Below, in pieces: positions 54,407 to 64,000 of a stretch of 64,000 nt of DNA. This DNA comes from Coemansia sp. RSA 487 (taxonomy: Eukaryota > Kickxellomycota > Kickxellomycetes > Kickxellales > Kickxellaceae). The stretch lies in assembly GCA_027577595.1 (NCBI GenBank), contig JANBRJ010000021.1, positions 1 to 64,000 of the forward strand, in the 5' to 3' direction. The position numbers were made by a program, and so were the translations under genes. Within the stretch, counting starts at the first letter, position 1. Each line of letters starts with the position of its first letter. The notes beneath the pieces are model-generated. The model had not been told where the DNA came from and searched no databases. It worked only from the letters and a program-made list of their open reading frames with translations.

Positions 54407-55896
54407 ATGCCACGCAGGAATAAAGGAAAATCGCCGTTGCCGGCAAATAGTTCTCCGGAATCAAGAAGCTCTTCCGATAGATGGTTGCTTCAATTTCTTA
54501 CCACCCAACACGCTGCCATAATAGCAATTTTGGAAAGGCAGAACAAGTTTTTTGATAATCTCACTTTGGCCCAGAAAGAGATAGCTCAGCAGCAAGCAGC
54601 TAAACAAAACGCACTTCTCCAAGGTCTGGTTGACTCGCACAATAGAATACTATCGTCCATTGGCGGCAACTCAGTGCAGCAAGAATTGCACGATGGTGTC
54701 ATTTCTAGCTATCCGGTAAGCAGAACAATGAATAAATAGTTGCATGCCTATATATGTCCGTCGTGAACACAAGTATTGACAATGAACTAAATATTAGCAT
54801 ATAATATTTCCAAATATCTTACCCACTCACTGCGTGCTCCCCCAACTGCCCATGTAGCTGAGTAACATGCTTGAGACGCCTGTAAAAAGTAATGCATCCA
54901 GGACTACCAGCGCACCTCTTTCTGGTAAGTTTTAAGCTATACGAATAATGAGAAGATTTAAAATCCAATTACATGAAAAATATTAGCACATTTTCTAACG
55001 CGAATTTTAAAATATTGGTTCATTTCTATCATCTCAAAACTATATTTCTAGCTACACCTTCGACACCGTTGAAGTTTCCTCCAGTGACGCAGAAATACAA
55101 CCCAGCCACGTATATTGCAATTGCGGAAGATAATGCAAGCAGTTGTGCTGGGGTGCCTTTCGACTGGATTATTGACGAGCTAGGCGAGAACTGGTCTCAG
55201 GCATGGAACTCCTCAAGCGATGATGGGCTCGACGATAGCCATATCAACGAGGTTGTTGCCAATTACTTGGTCGAAGAGCCAAGCGTTGACCGTTCATCTG
55301 GCGATGGTTCGGAGAAGACGTACCAGTCTATGCTGAACGTGCTGATGAAATCCGTTGAGGCTCACTTAGTATCCAGTTTTAACGAGCATCTTGATATTAG
55401 ATGGGTTGATACACACAGCAACCCAATGCCAAACGGACGTAATCCGGATGGCGCTCTCGTGGTCAGCGGATCGGGGGTTCAACCGGAATGGGCCTATACA
55501 GTAACTACCTTTGAGATCAAAGGATCCAAGGACTCTGCAGATTCCGAGATGCTTCGAGGCCAGCTTCTTGCAAATCTCAGAGACATGTCCAGAAATCAGC
55601 CCCGCCGGTACTCACTCGGATTAACGATCTCGAAAGGAGGCGAGGTGCAGGTTTACCTTTGCACCCTCAGAAAAGTGTTCTATGCGCCGCTGGGTTGTCT
55701 CCCTGTCGCTAACGCCCCAGAGGCAGATGTACGCAGGGTGATCAAGTTCCTTCTCTTGCTTTACAAGCAATTTCCAGGGGAAATTACGGATTCCTTGTTC
55801 TCCGGAAGAATGGAATCTTTGATTCGTTTTACACAAACGAGATCCACGGCTACATGCAGGGAAGTGCAGACGACCTGCTTAAAACGGCGAGAATAA
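54407..55896 (+). CDS. Protein with a helical N-terminus and a PD-(D/E)XK nuclease-like domain, three exons
   Basis: Exons 54407-54715, 54858-54924 and 55052-55896 (GTAAGC/CATGTAG and GTAAGT/TTTCTAG introns, joining as SSYP-LSNMLETP and PLSA-TPSTPLKF) give 406 residues. The N-terminus (MPRRNKGKSPLPANSS) is basic, then comes a Gln/Ala-rich helical part (LERQNKFFDNLTLAQKEIAQ). Residues about 150-370 resemble the restriction-endonuclease-like domain found before FunK1-type kinases in fungi: NPDGALVVSGSG, then WAYTVTTFEIKGSKD, giving the PD and ExK positions, then LLANLRDMSRNQPRRYSLGL. The reading frame overlaps the start of the kinase-like frame that follows, so the two are probably parts of one locus that no longer share a frame, or are linked by something I cannot see. 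Function unknown. Confidence 0.6.
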
Positions 55897-57098
55897 GAAT
55901 CATGGACGATCAAGCATTTAGCGGACGGCGCTGTGCTATTGTTGGTTCGCGTTCTTGGCTTTATAATGTCAGGGTTACCGACGATGGCAAAAGGCAAAGT
56001 CAACAATGCATACTGAAGCTGCATTGGTACTATGACAATCTTACAGAAGTTCGCGTACATAAGCGGGCTTTAGAGATTGGTGTGCCACGCATCCCGCAGC
56101 TCCTTGGTTCTGCTTCTGTCAGCAGTCCCGATAGTAGTATTTATAATGGGGAGATAATTCTTATGGAGGATTCAGGGAAGGAGTTCAGTCAGTTTTTTAA
56201 GGAACTCAGCCCTGGATATATTCACGAGGTCGTCGACATGTTTGCTGGGTATATTCACACTCTTTTGGTTGCGGTTACAGGCGATTCGAAAGGCTATTTG
56301 TTGCACAGGGGCATTTCAGCGCGCAACTTGCTTGTAAAGGATTCCAAACCTTATGTCATCGACTGGGGTAGTGGATTGATTGTAACGCATGTCGAGCCGA
56401 GAAAGGTATCACGATCGGCCGTAGTCGGGACAGCGCCTTATATGGGCGTTCGCGTTTTGGCCGATGTTGGCAACCGCTCACTCTTGGAGGACTTGGAGTC
56501 GTTGTTCCTTGTTCTTTCTCACTGCTTGTGGGAGAGGTATGGAAATTGTGCTGGGCGGGACGAGACAAGCCAGTTTGAAGACATGTGGAATGGGTCGTTG
56601 AGTCCGGAATATCTGTTAGAGGCACGCAGTAATTGGTTGGCGAGTAGCGAAACCTATTGGGAGAAAATGGAGATAATGCAATGTCCGGAGATCCTCAAGA
56701 GCCTTGCAATCGGTATGTTTATGCTGTTGTTTTCGGATATTAATGAGCCTATCAAAAGGTTTGCTAAAAGGCCAATCGACTCACGCCTCTTCAAGTTCAA
56801 GGCCGGGAAGTGGGTAGATGTATTCAACAAAGCGGCCGAGCCTACCGAAAAACTTGAATATCTTGATTTTACTCATCTGAACATACTGCGTGAATACGTG
56901 CACAACAATCCAGACTATGGTCTGGACTGTGGGAACAAAGCAGGATCGTGCGTACAGCAGACATCGTTGATAGCACATGAACCAGACAATACCAAGAGCG
57001 TGGATAGTAGCACTGCCAGCATGCAAGGATTGAAGAGGAGCTCGCATGATGGCGATACCTCGCCTCCAGAATCCAAGTCACGCAGAACAAGCCTATGA
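55854..57098 (+). CDS. FunK1-like fungal protein kinase domain
   Basis: A 414-residue frame overlapping the previous one in another frame. It reads as a FunK1-type fungal kinase: a lysine strand QQCILKLHWYYDN, a Glu helix TEVRVHKRALEIG, hinge region EIILMEDSGKEF, catalytic loop LLHRGISARNLLV, then PYVIDWGSGL in place of DFG, VVGTAPYMGVRVL and LEDLESLFLVLSHCLW. FunK1 kinases usually have HRDIS; here the Asp position is Gly, which would weaken phosphotransfer. The C-terminal tail is Ser/Asp/Lys-rich with a KSRRTSL end, possibly nuclear. FunK1 is an expanded fungal kinase family of unknown substrate, often fused behind a REase-like domain. The true start is uncertain because of the frame relation to the upstream part. 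Confidence 0.62.
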   Translation: MQGSADDLLKTARIRIMDDQAFSGRRCAIVGSRSWLYNVRVTDDGKRQSQQCILKLHWYYDNLTEVRVHKRALEIGVPRIPQLLGSASVSSPDSSIYNGEIILMEDSGKEFSQFFKELSPGYIHEVVDMFAGYIHTLLVAVTGDSKGYLLHRGISARNLLVKDSKPYVIDWGSGLIVTHVEPRKVSRSAVVGTAPYMGVRVLADVGNRSLLEDLESLFLVLSHCLWERYGNCAGRDETSQFEDMWNGSLSPEYLLEARSNWLASSETYWEKMEIMQCPEILKSLAIGMFMLLFSDINEPIKRFAKRPIDSRLFKFKAGKWVDVFNKAAEPTEKLEYLDFTHLNILREYVHNNPDYGLDCGNKAGSCVQQTSLIAHEPDNTKSVDSSTASMQGLKRSSHDGDTSPPESKSRRTSL

Positions 57099-57997
57099 GA
57101 GTTTTGTGATAGCTGGCAACCATACAGGCTGTGATGATTATTAGCTCTTTTTAAGCTAACCATATGTTTTTATAAATGTTTGGAATGGCTATGGAATGCC
57201 ACGTTTATATACAATAAAGAAAAGGAACTAGCTCTGCCAAAGTCTATTTTTGTTATTATATAAGGCCTTCCTTAATGTGTATGTTTGCTACGACAGGATA
57301 AGGGTAGTGTGGTAATAATAGCTTGAAACTTACTTCAAACTTAAATCTTGGGAGAAACAGTCATTTTCTTATTTACTAACTCGAATGGTGCTAAGGTTTA
57401 TATACGCATAGAATCAAAATTTTGCCAATATTTCCTCAATCACATGTTGCGAATATGTCATATATCGCGTCATGTCTTATTGTTATGTGTGAGGTTGGAA
57501 TACATAAGAAGTGTCACCACAGATATAGAGTAAATCTGTTAATTTATGTCACACAAGAGTATGGAGCTTGCAGAGTTTGTAGGTTGGAGCACTTTCAAAG
57601 AAAGCAAAAGGATAATGCAAATGGTGAAGGCAGGGTTATTAGAACCACCACATTTTCAGCTAAATGGCCAGGTTCATCCAATCAGACCAATGCAGCCAGA
57701 TGGCAGCTCTAGTAGAAATACTGCTTCACCTTTAGAAGCGCCCTGGGGAGAGCTTAAAGATGCGCATAGTAATGGGAAGCTGATCTGAACAGAGATGTAC
57801 ACTGTTTTAGGAGTGTCTATCTTTAAATTTAACCAAATATATATGGAAAGTTGGCTCGCAAAGTTTTAATATATTTTATTTTTAGCTTTATCTTTTCGTT
57901 TGTAAAGCCTTGTGTATTCAAAAGCAAATGTTAATTTAATGATATTTGCGTTCAATTATGTGCAAGGAGAAAGAGAAATATGTTTTACATTTCCATG
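57099..57997. other. AT-rich region after the kinase locus
   Basis: About 900 bp, AT-rich, with only one small plus-strand ORF (listed separately). It forms the right side of the accessory island. Confidence 0.5.
57546..57788 (+). CDS. Small hypothetical protein, 80 residues
   Basis: An 80-codon frame from ATG 57546. It opens MSHKSMELAEFVGWSTFKES, continues with a helix-like KRIMQMVKAGLLEPPHF and a Pro/Ser-rich end. Its amino-acid mix is more protein-like than its surroundings, but there is no known family, no signal peptide and no membrane segment. It could be a remnant of a larger gene. Confidence 0.25.
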   Translation: MSHKSMELAEFVGWSTFKESKRIMQMVKAGLLEPPHFQLNGQVHPIRPMQPDGSSSRNTASPLEAPWGELKDAHSNGKLI

Positions 57998-59890
57998 TTA
58001 GCACATGTGACCAGCCTGGTTTTGGTTGTTGTTCAGCAGTGGTGCATGTTCGTTGTGGTGCGAATTAACAATGCTCCGGTCCTTTGAACCATTGATGCGG
58101 CGAATGGACTTTTGCACTTCGCCGTTCCAGTCAGAGGCAAAGACAAGCCAGCATTCAGCGCCTGAAATAAGAACAAATCCAAACGCAAGACCAGCCCACA
58201 TTCCATAGAGGCCCAAATCCCGATAAAGCGCTAGTACATATGCCAGTGGAAGGGCAATGACGTAGAGCGAAATGACACGAATAACCGCTGCTATTCCCTG
58301 CCGACCTTGACCACGCAGTACACCAGTAAGCACGTTGGAGACTATGTCGAATACAACAACAATAACGAGCAGTGGCAGCAGTGGCAGCAACCCTAAGATC
58401 AACGTTCTGTCCTTTGTGATAAATGATGCAATTGCGTGCTGAAACGACAGCATTACAATTGCCAAAACCCCACAGACCAACGACACCATTGCAACGCTTA
58501 CTTTGGTGGACAAAAACGCTTTGTCTGGGTTGCGCGCACCAATCAGATTGCCTACTCTGTTAGACACCACCATGCCCAGATAGGATCCTGTTCGCGACAG
58601 TGCACTCTTGCACGAGTTGAGAACAGCTTGGATGGCCAGGCTCTGGGTTCCCAGCGTCGCCACGGCGATTGTTGCCAAGTCAGAAAACCCAAACGAAGCA
58701 ATTCCCGAAACGCCGCATGGAACTCCTACAAAAAAATCAGAAACACAAACGTTATGCCTGTTTAGTTGCAGCATTTTCACTAGCTTTTTGTGTTCACCCG
58801 TGCCATGGGATCCAATGTAAGGGAAATGTGCGTGTGTGTGTGCCATCCATGCATGTGTTCACATGGGATATATGTGAACAAAAGCAAACGTAAGAGTCAT
58901 GCGCACGCATTCTCTTTGCGCAATCCATGGTCATATATGGCTAAAGAAGAAGCAGCGAAAACAAGGGAGGGAGACATGGGCTTTTAAATATCAACCCAGC
59001 ATGCACTCTAAAAAAGATAGTAAGGATACGTTACCTAGACTAATTATTAGACGAGTGTTTCGTTTAAATCCAGCAAGTGTAAAAGGTCCCCACTCGGATC
59101 TGCATGGCGAGAGGCAAATGTACAAGATATTTGCAACCAGCACAGCAAAATATGCCATTGTGGCTGCTAGGGGGACACCGACAAATCCGAGGTTGGCGCC
59201 AGAGCTGGGCACAAACAGCTGAAGCGACACATACATTGCAACGAGGCCAGCCAGCTCGAACCAAATGGTTGGTCGCATAAGCCCTTGCGCAAGGATGAAC
59301 CGCTTTAAACAGGTTTGCACAATCACGCAAGGGAAGTAAATGCACTCGAATCTGAGATATGTCTTTGCATACTGGATAACCTCAGGATCGGTTTTTGCCA
59401 GAATACGGAAAACAACGTCTGGATGGAGCCAGAAAAGTGTTATGAATATGTTTACTGCCAGGAAGAGCCATAGCGCATGCTGGACATAGATGCCTATCCG
59501 CTGGTTTGCGCTTTTGTTTGTAAATGCCTGGCTGCAGAGGCTCTCGAGGGCGCCTCCAAAGCCGTACATAAGTGGGTATCCTGTCAGGTTGACCACAAGC
59601 AGAGCGAGCGAGCGGCCAGCCAGCTGCTTGTAGCCGATGTGGCCTAGGGCGCGTAGCTCGAGAACGCTAGTCCATGACCTGATAGTTCCGGCGATCGCCA
59701 TAGGGAGTGCCTTCGAGAACTGGTATCGTGTCTCATTCATCCACAGTCGAAGTGTAGCGGGCCGTGGTAGATCTGAGTCTTCCTGTTCGCATAACAAAGC
59801 GATCCCTGTGTCGTCATCTTCGCTTTGTTCTGATTCTTGATCTATGGTGACAGCTGTGCAAATGGCACCACTGTATATTGGCGAGTTCAT
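57998..59890 (-). CDS. MATE-family transporter, two exons
   Basis: Exon 1 is 59035-59890 and exon 2 is 57998-58725, joined across a 309-bp intron (CTAG/GTAACG ... TTTGTAG/GA), giving 527 residues. The start MNSPIYSGAICTAV is the first ATG in frame. The N-terminal 60 residues are acidic (SEQSEDDDTGIALL). The MATE core has RYQFSKALPMAIAGTIRSW, LAGRSLALLVVNLTGYPLMY, GGALESLCSQAFTNKSANQR, VIVQTCLKRFILAQGLMRPT and, in exon 2, VVSNRVGNLIGARNPDKAFL and NVLTGVLRGQGRQGIAAVIR. The join reads RLIISL-GVPCGVSGIASF inside a helix. It is related to the MATE at 34-37 kb but lacks that gene's long tail and is clearly diverged. The tail HAPLLNNN and the acidic head may act as sorting signals. Substrate unknown. 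Confidence 0.88.
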
Positions 59891-60699
59891 GGGTTTAGGA
59901 GTATATTTTTGCTGGCAAAACACAGTGTAATAATAAGACCTAGCTGCTGATGGTTGATAAACGAAAAGAATAAGTGGCTAGTACTAGAGCATGTGGAGGA
60001 GCTATAAATGAATTGATAAAATAGAATTAATTAATATGAAGTGGAGGAGGAAGAAAAGAGGAGCAAGCAGACGATACACTTCCACTGCCCAGATGATCTC
60101 GATTCAGTTGAAGCATCGGCGTCGAGATTGCTGATGAACACAAGAAAAGCCCCGAAAGGAAAGAGAAAGCATATCGGCTAATTTTCCCAGCTGTCTTGGC
60201 ACTTTTTTTTCTCCTTTTCCATTTACCATACTTGTACGACAAGGCAGAGCACAAGCCATTCAACAGCCATTTCCGCGTTCATGGGCGGTGCTTAAGAAGA
60301 CTTGATTGCGTAGCATCCGCCGGCATGTTTTACGCACATGCACACACGCGCTTGAATTGTGTTTGGTTATGATATAGTCGCTCATCGCTTTGGTGCTGAC
60401 GACACAATAAACACAGTAAATAAAGCTGCGGTTTTCGATTGTGAGATCAATGCTACGATTACCATATTCTTTGGCTTTTGATTGAGCCAGTCGCAAATGC
60501 GCAGCCAGAATAGAAAACAGTTACTTACAAAAAGCAAAGGGTAACGCTATTCTTTCTGAATACTTTCCCATCTGTCAATTAATTCAAATCCCAAGCATTC
60601 TAAAAAAAAAGTGGGAACAGTACAGCACAAAAATCCTTTCTATTTTCTTTTTTCTTTCTGGTTTCGTTTTTCATTTGTTTGGATTCCTTTCTTTTTTTT
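59891..60699. promoter_or_regulatory. Divergent region between the second MATE gene and CSN1
   Basis: About 810 bp between divergent start codons. T-rich tract just before CSN1 (60640-60699). Two 78-codon minus frames have no family likeness. Confidence 0.45.
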
Positions 60700-62100
60700 A
60701 TGTCCGACTCATTGCCAGCTTCCTCTAGCTCTAAGCGCCAAAAGATGAGCAGCCTCACAAACATTCGGAATCCTCCTCCTCATTCCAGGAGTTTCATGTA
60801 TGCTAGCGACATTTCGTCTTTGCAAACGAAAACGTACCCACCGCCCACGCTAGCCAGCTTTGACTTGCACTCATACCTCGAAGGATACAAGGGCACTGCA
60901 AAAATAAGGCGAGCGATATACATGGCGGAGCATTGTCCCGAGCTATCTACAGAAAGCTACCTCGTAGCGTTGGACGAGCTTGAAAGCACCACGTACAACA
61001 CAAGGCTCCACAGCGAGGTCAGCAAGAGACTCGCGCAGCTTGGGGTTGCTCTTCCCAGCAACAGCGACTGGAAGAGAAGCGCCGACCAAATGGCCATGCG
61101 CGAGAACTCTGAGTTGCAAGAGGAAATCAAAGAAAGCAAGAGCGGCAACTTGCTTCCGGCATGCCAAAGAGCGCACAAGAACCTTGCTGAGCTGTATGCC
61201 AAGATGGGGAACATCGAGGAAGCGTTCCGTGTTTTGCAAAGTGTTCGCGAGTTCTGTGGCGACGCAACAGATCACGGCGACCTGCAAGTGAGCGCCGCAC
61301 GTATCGCCCAGTCGAATTTCCGGTGGATGCAAGTGAGCACGTTTGTACAGCGCGCCTTTACGGCTGCGGCGGCCAAGCAAGGCGCAATGTGGATCGAGGG
61401 AACTATTATCCAGACGCAAGCAAGCTTTGGCGATTCCAAGTGGCACGATGTGGCCAGGACGCTCAGCCAGCTGAGTATCAGCGAAGCCGATGCGCCCAAG
61501 GTCTTCGAGGCAGGCAACGTCACCCAAAGGGATCTTGCGCTGTACGCCACCCTTTCTGCGCTGATGACGATGAGCAGGAAGGAGATCAAAGAAAAGCTTA
61601 TCAACAACCTTGAGTTCAGCAAGTACTTTGAGGAAATGCCCGAGTGCCTGGAGCTGCTCAAGGACTTTTACGCCTCAAAGTACTCAAAGATGCTTGTGCT
61701 GTTCGATCAGGTTCTGTCGGCCTGTGCGCTCGACCCAGTCATCGGCCCCCACATTGCGCTTATCAAGGGTCTTGTCGTCGACAATATTGTTGTTCTGTAT
61801 ACGACGCCGTACATGTCAGTCAGACTCGAAAGCATGGCCAAGGAGCTGCGCATTGCGTCGGTTGATACGCTAGAGAGCATCGTAATTAGGCTGATCACAA
61901 ACAAGCGCATAGTCGCCCGCATCGATGCTGTCTCGGGCTACTTGTACAAATACACGCTTGATCCAAGGGATGCGACGCTCGCGCATATCGAGGAAATGTA
62001 CAAGGCCTTTGCCGGCCAGGTCGACATGGTAAAAGCACATATCATGTTCCTTGAAGAGGAGTCGAGGCGGCCCTCTGGGTCCAGGTCACAAAAAGCATGA
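60700..62100 (+). CDS. CSN1: COP9 signalosome subunit 1
   Basis: A 466-residue single exon starting MSDSLPASSSSKRQKM at 60700. CSN1 is the PCI subunit that, with CSN5, removes NEDD8 from cullins. Marks: FDLHSYLEGYKGTAKIRRAI near 50-70, LAELYAKMGNIEEAFRVLQS and VREFCGDATDH (RPN7/CSN1 helical repeat region, about 150-210), VTQRDLALYATLSALMTMSR, and the PCI winged helix LESMAKELRIASVDTLESIV, LITNKRIVARIDAVSGYLYK. It is distinguished from proteasome Rpn7 by the GYKGTAKIRRAI and SVREFC segments. It is convergent with VMA5 (194-bp gap, which contains A- and T-runs). Confidence 0.92.
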   Translation: MSDSLPASSSSKRQKMSSLTNIRNPPPHSRSFMYASDISSLQTKTYPPPTLASFDLHSYLEGYKGTAKIRRAIYMAEHCPELSTESYLVALDELESTTYNTRLHSEVSKRLAQLGVALPSNSDWKRSADQMAMRENSELQEEIKESKSGNLLPACQRAHKNLAELYAKMGNIEEAFRVLQSVREFCGDATDHGDLQVSAARIAQSNFRWMQVSTFVQRAFTAAAAKQGAMWIEGTIIQTQASFGDSKWHDVARTLSQLSISEADAPKVFEAGNVTQRDLALYATLSALMTMSRKEIKEKLINNLEFSKYFEEMPECLELLKDFYASKYSKMLVLFDQVLSACALDPVIGPHIALIKGLVVDNIVVLYTTPYMSVRLESMAKELRIASVDTLESIVIRLITNKRIVARIDAVSGYLYKYTLDPRDATLAHIEEMYKAFAGQVDMVKAHIMFLEEESRRPSGSRSQKA

Positions 62101-62294
62101 TTTCCAATGCTTTGGCATGTTTAAAAAAAAAAAAAAACTTTTTTTTTTTCATCTGTCTACGTTTTCAACATCTTGTACTAGTCAACTGTTGTTTGATTCT
62201 GATATTAAAGTTTAAGAGTTGCTGAAGAAGGATTCCTAGGACAGGTAGACTAATGGAAAAGGTCACCAAAGAAAACGTAAACTACCTCCCCCAT

Positions 62295-63482
62295 CTAGTC
62301 CGAGTCTAAGAAAGTCCACGGAACATCAAAAAAGACAAACGGAGTATAGTCGCTCAGGATGTTTGAAAACTCTTGCATATCAAAGGCGCTGTCATCCGGC
62401 GAGTACGCCTTTGGTTTGGCCTTCCCAGCCATCGTAGCTCTTGCCGACGCGCTAGCACTAGTTTCAAGATAAGCGTAAAAGTCATTCAGCTGCTGCTTGA
62501 TCTTGCTGGCCTGCTTCAGATTCGGCTTTACGAGAATCGGGAGGAAGTCGGGAGGAATGCCGTAGCGCAAAATGGACTCGACAAAGACACGCAGGGCCTT
62601 TATGTGGATCCACGCGGACACGACATCGCCGAAACTTCCCTTGAGCCACTCGGTGATATTGTCCAGCAGCTCCTCCTCTTGCTCGACGATTTCTGTGGCC
62701 ATTGCGCGGTCCCTTTCGATTGCATCCTCGTCGTACACATAGTCCCTGACGATGAAGCGCGCGTCCCTGGCTTTGTTGGAAAACTCGTCAAACACACGCT
62801 TGAACAGAACAACCGAGTACAGCACATATTCGGAGTCCTCCGCGATTTTCTTGCTGGACCTGGGGACAACCATGTCAGCCAAATGCTCATACGAATTGGC
62901 CCACTCTCTGGTAAAGTTGATCGGAACAGCAACAAACGCTGTCCGTAAGTACTCGGACTCGGGAGCAATGCAGTCCTCATGCTTCACAATCCCATTGAGC
63001 GACCTGACCGACAGGTTTCCGTTTTGTTTGCGCTTGACCGTGGCCAGCGAGTTCCTGAGCGCATTGTACTGCGTCATTTTCGTCTTCATCGACGCATCTA
63101 TCGAGCCCATGCTCTCTGCTATCTGGCTGACTATCTCAGGCAGCGCCTTATCGGACCGGAACCGGGAGTTGTTCCATGTAAAGGTGCTAATGTACTGGTC
63201 GACAGGTTTGTCCTCGACCACAAGTATCGACGATAGGGCGGCATTGCTCAGGCCGGTCATGCTCCTTAGAGTGTCGACGAATTTGCCCGTGGTGTTCTCG
63301 AATGCGGTGTCGAACTTTGCTAGCTCGTCAGAGAGACGTACCAGCGTGTCGAGGGTCCCGATTTTAAACATGGGGAGCGTGAAATCGTATACTTCGGAAT
63401 CGCCGATACGGTTCTTTACATCACGCCAGGCAATGTGTCCATCGCCCTGTGCTGGGACCGAGAGTAGCCAGTAGAGCGTCAT
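62295..63482 (-). CDS. VMA5: V-ATPase V1 subunit C
   Basis: A 395-residue single exon, like yeast Vma5 (392). Subunit C clamps the peripheral stalks of the V1 sector to V0 and leaves when the pump disassembles on glucose loss. Marks: MTLYWLLSVPAQGDGH, FTLPMFKIGTLDTLVRLSDE, TTGKFVDTLRSMTGLSNAAL, IAPESEYLRTAFVAVPINFT, FSNKARDARFIVRDYVYDED, WIHIKALRVFVESILRYGIP and, near the C-terminus, FVFFDVPWTFLDSD. All segments of the family are present. Identity is secure. Confidence 0.95.
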   Translation of the reverse strand: MTLYWLLSVPAQGDGHIAWRDVKNRIGDSEVYDFTLPMFKIGTLDTLVRLSDELAKFDTAFENTTGKFVDTLRSMTGLSNAALSSILVVEDKPVDQYISTFTWNNSRFRSDKALPEIVSQIAESMGSIDASMKTKMTQYNALRNSLATVKRKQNGNLSVRSLNGIVKHEDCIAPESEYLRTAFVAVPINFTREWANSYEHLADMVVPRSSKKIAEDSEYVLYSVVLFKRVFDEFSNKARDARFIVRDYVYDEDAIERDRAMATEIVEQEEELLDNITEWLKGSFGDVVSAWIHIKALRVFVESILRYGIPPDFLPILVKPNLKQASKIKQQLNDFYAYLETSASASARATMAGKAKPKAYSPDDSAFDMQEFSNILSDYTPFVFFDVPWTFLDSD

Positions 63483-63937
63483 TTATAAAAAAAAGCTAAC
63501 AAGATTATTACAGCTTGATGAGAATGTGAATGGGGGGGGACGTTGCAAACTCAAGTTTACAGCGTATGAGTAATGTAGCTGAAATTTAATATAAAGAACA
63601 GATGCCACAAAAGAAGCATAAAAAAAAAAAGAAAGAAGCACATACACACACAAAGCAAGAGAAGAAGAAAGCTGGGTAGAATTTGCTTCTCTTTGGATGA
63701 CGACATCACAAAGCAGGAGGAATTTACGAGCATATCGCTTTCTTACTACTTATCTTGCTTGGCTGGGCTCGCTGTTTCTTTTGCTGCTTGTGAGTAAATT
63801 TTTGGATCAAGGCTAAAATCACAAGAATCAGCCCAGAAGCGTGTGCTTTTTTCTTTTCGCTTTTCGTTTCTCAGCTTGCTAAATAAACCTTTATATTTTT
63901 ATATTTTTATAAACTTTTTTTTTCAAACCTTATCAAA
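63483..63937. promoter_or_regulatory. Divergent region between VMA5 and the right-edge gene
   Basis: 455 bp between divergent starts, with long A-runs near VMA5, a G-run (63530-63538) and a TATA-like ATATTTTTATATTTTTATAA just before the right-edge ATG. Confidence 0.45.
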
Positions 63938-64000
63938 ATGCAGGGCGAAACCTCAGATTCGAAAGCAAAGAATATTGGCAGCACTGCGGCCTCTGAAAGT
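63938..64000 (+). CDS. First 21 codons of a gene that runs off the right edge
   Basis: ATG at 63938-63940 in a good context (CAAAATGC), reading MQGETSDSKAKNIGSTAASE to the window end without a stop. The preceding leader is T-rich like those of other genes here. Too little is present to name the product. Confidence 0.5.
   Translation, partial: MQGETSDSKAKNIGSTAASES

Noticed and set aside
55950-57090. Kinase locus considered as a mobile element
   Set aside because: No terminal repeats, target-site duplication, transposase or reverse transcriptase was seen on either side.

Overview
The window is a compact, intron-poor stretch of fungal nuclear genome. The markers are a muniscin (Syp1-like), Ugo1, a Cdc24-like RhoGEF, an Atg4 protease, a Bgl2-like GH17 glucanase, a FunK1-like kinase and a GH18 chitinase remnant, together with consensus GT-AG introns and one GC-AG intron. 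The style (fungal gene set, low-complexity polyQ/polyS proteins, an F-box-like and a REase-plus-kinase accessory gene, a NAMPT) fits an early-diverging filamentous fungus, possibly Kickxellomycotina. That placement is inference from gene content only. I found no rRNA, tRNA, CRISPR array, viral element or intact transposon.

Layout. 1-607: start of a polyA/polyQ/polyH protein on the minus strand, followed by about 3 kb of non-coding DNA. 3.7-17.8 kb: housekeeping block with a Tudor-less SPF30 relative (-), SYP1/FCHo (+), UGO1 (+), a CoA-type Nudix hydrolase (-), ubiquitin E1 UBA1 (-) and eIF2-beta (+). 17.8-20 kb: no gene seen. 20-29 kb: Cdc24-like RhoGEF (+), STYX-like protein (-), secreted I9-like protein with a GPI-type tail (+), YciI-like protein (-), NAMPT (+), TRAPPC12 (+). 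29-31.4 kb: small accessory island with an F-box-like ORF and a chitinase fragment. 31.5-53.5 kb: exosome RRP43 (+), MATE transporter (+), eIF3l (-), M3 oligopeptidase (-), GH17 glucanase (+), a giant Atg4 (+), prephenate dehydrogenase TYR1 (+). 53.6-58 kb: AT-rich accessory island with a REase-like/FunK1-like kinase locus. 58-64 kb: second MATE transporter (-), CSN1 (+), V-ATPase subunit C (-), and the first 21 codons of a further gene (+).

The genes do not form a pathway cluster. Most are single-copy core genes for endocytosis, mitochondrial fusion, ubiquitin, translation, exosome, autophagy, vacuole acidification, NAD salvage and aromatic amino acids, in mixed orientation with short convergent gaps and longer divergent promoters. 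The points of most interest are the Atg4 with an insertion of about 1,100 residues and an ATG4B-like C-terminal LIR, the NAMPT in a fungus, the SPF30 homologue without its Tudor domain, the STYX-like phosphatase with an altered P-loop, the secreted I9-like protein, and the REase/kinase locus. No clearly new multi-gene system was found.
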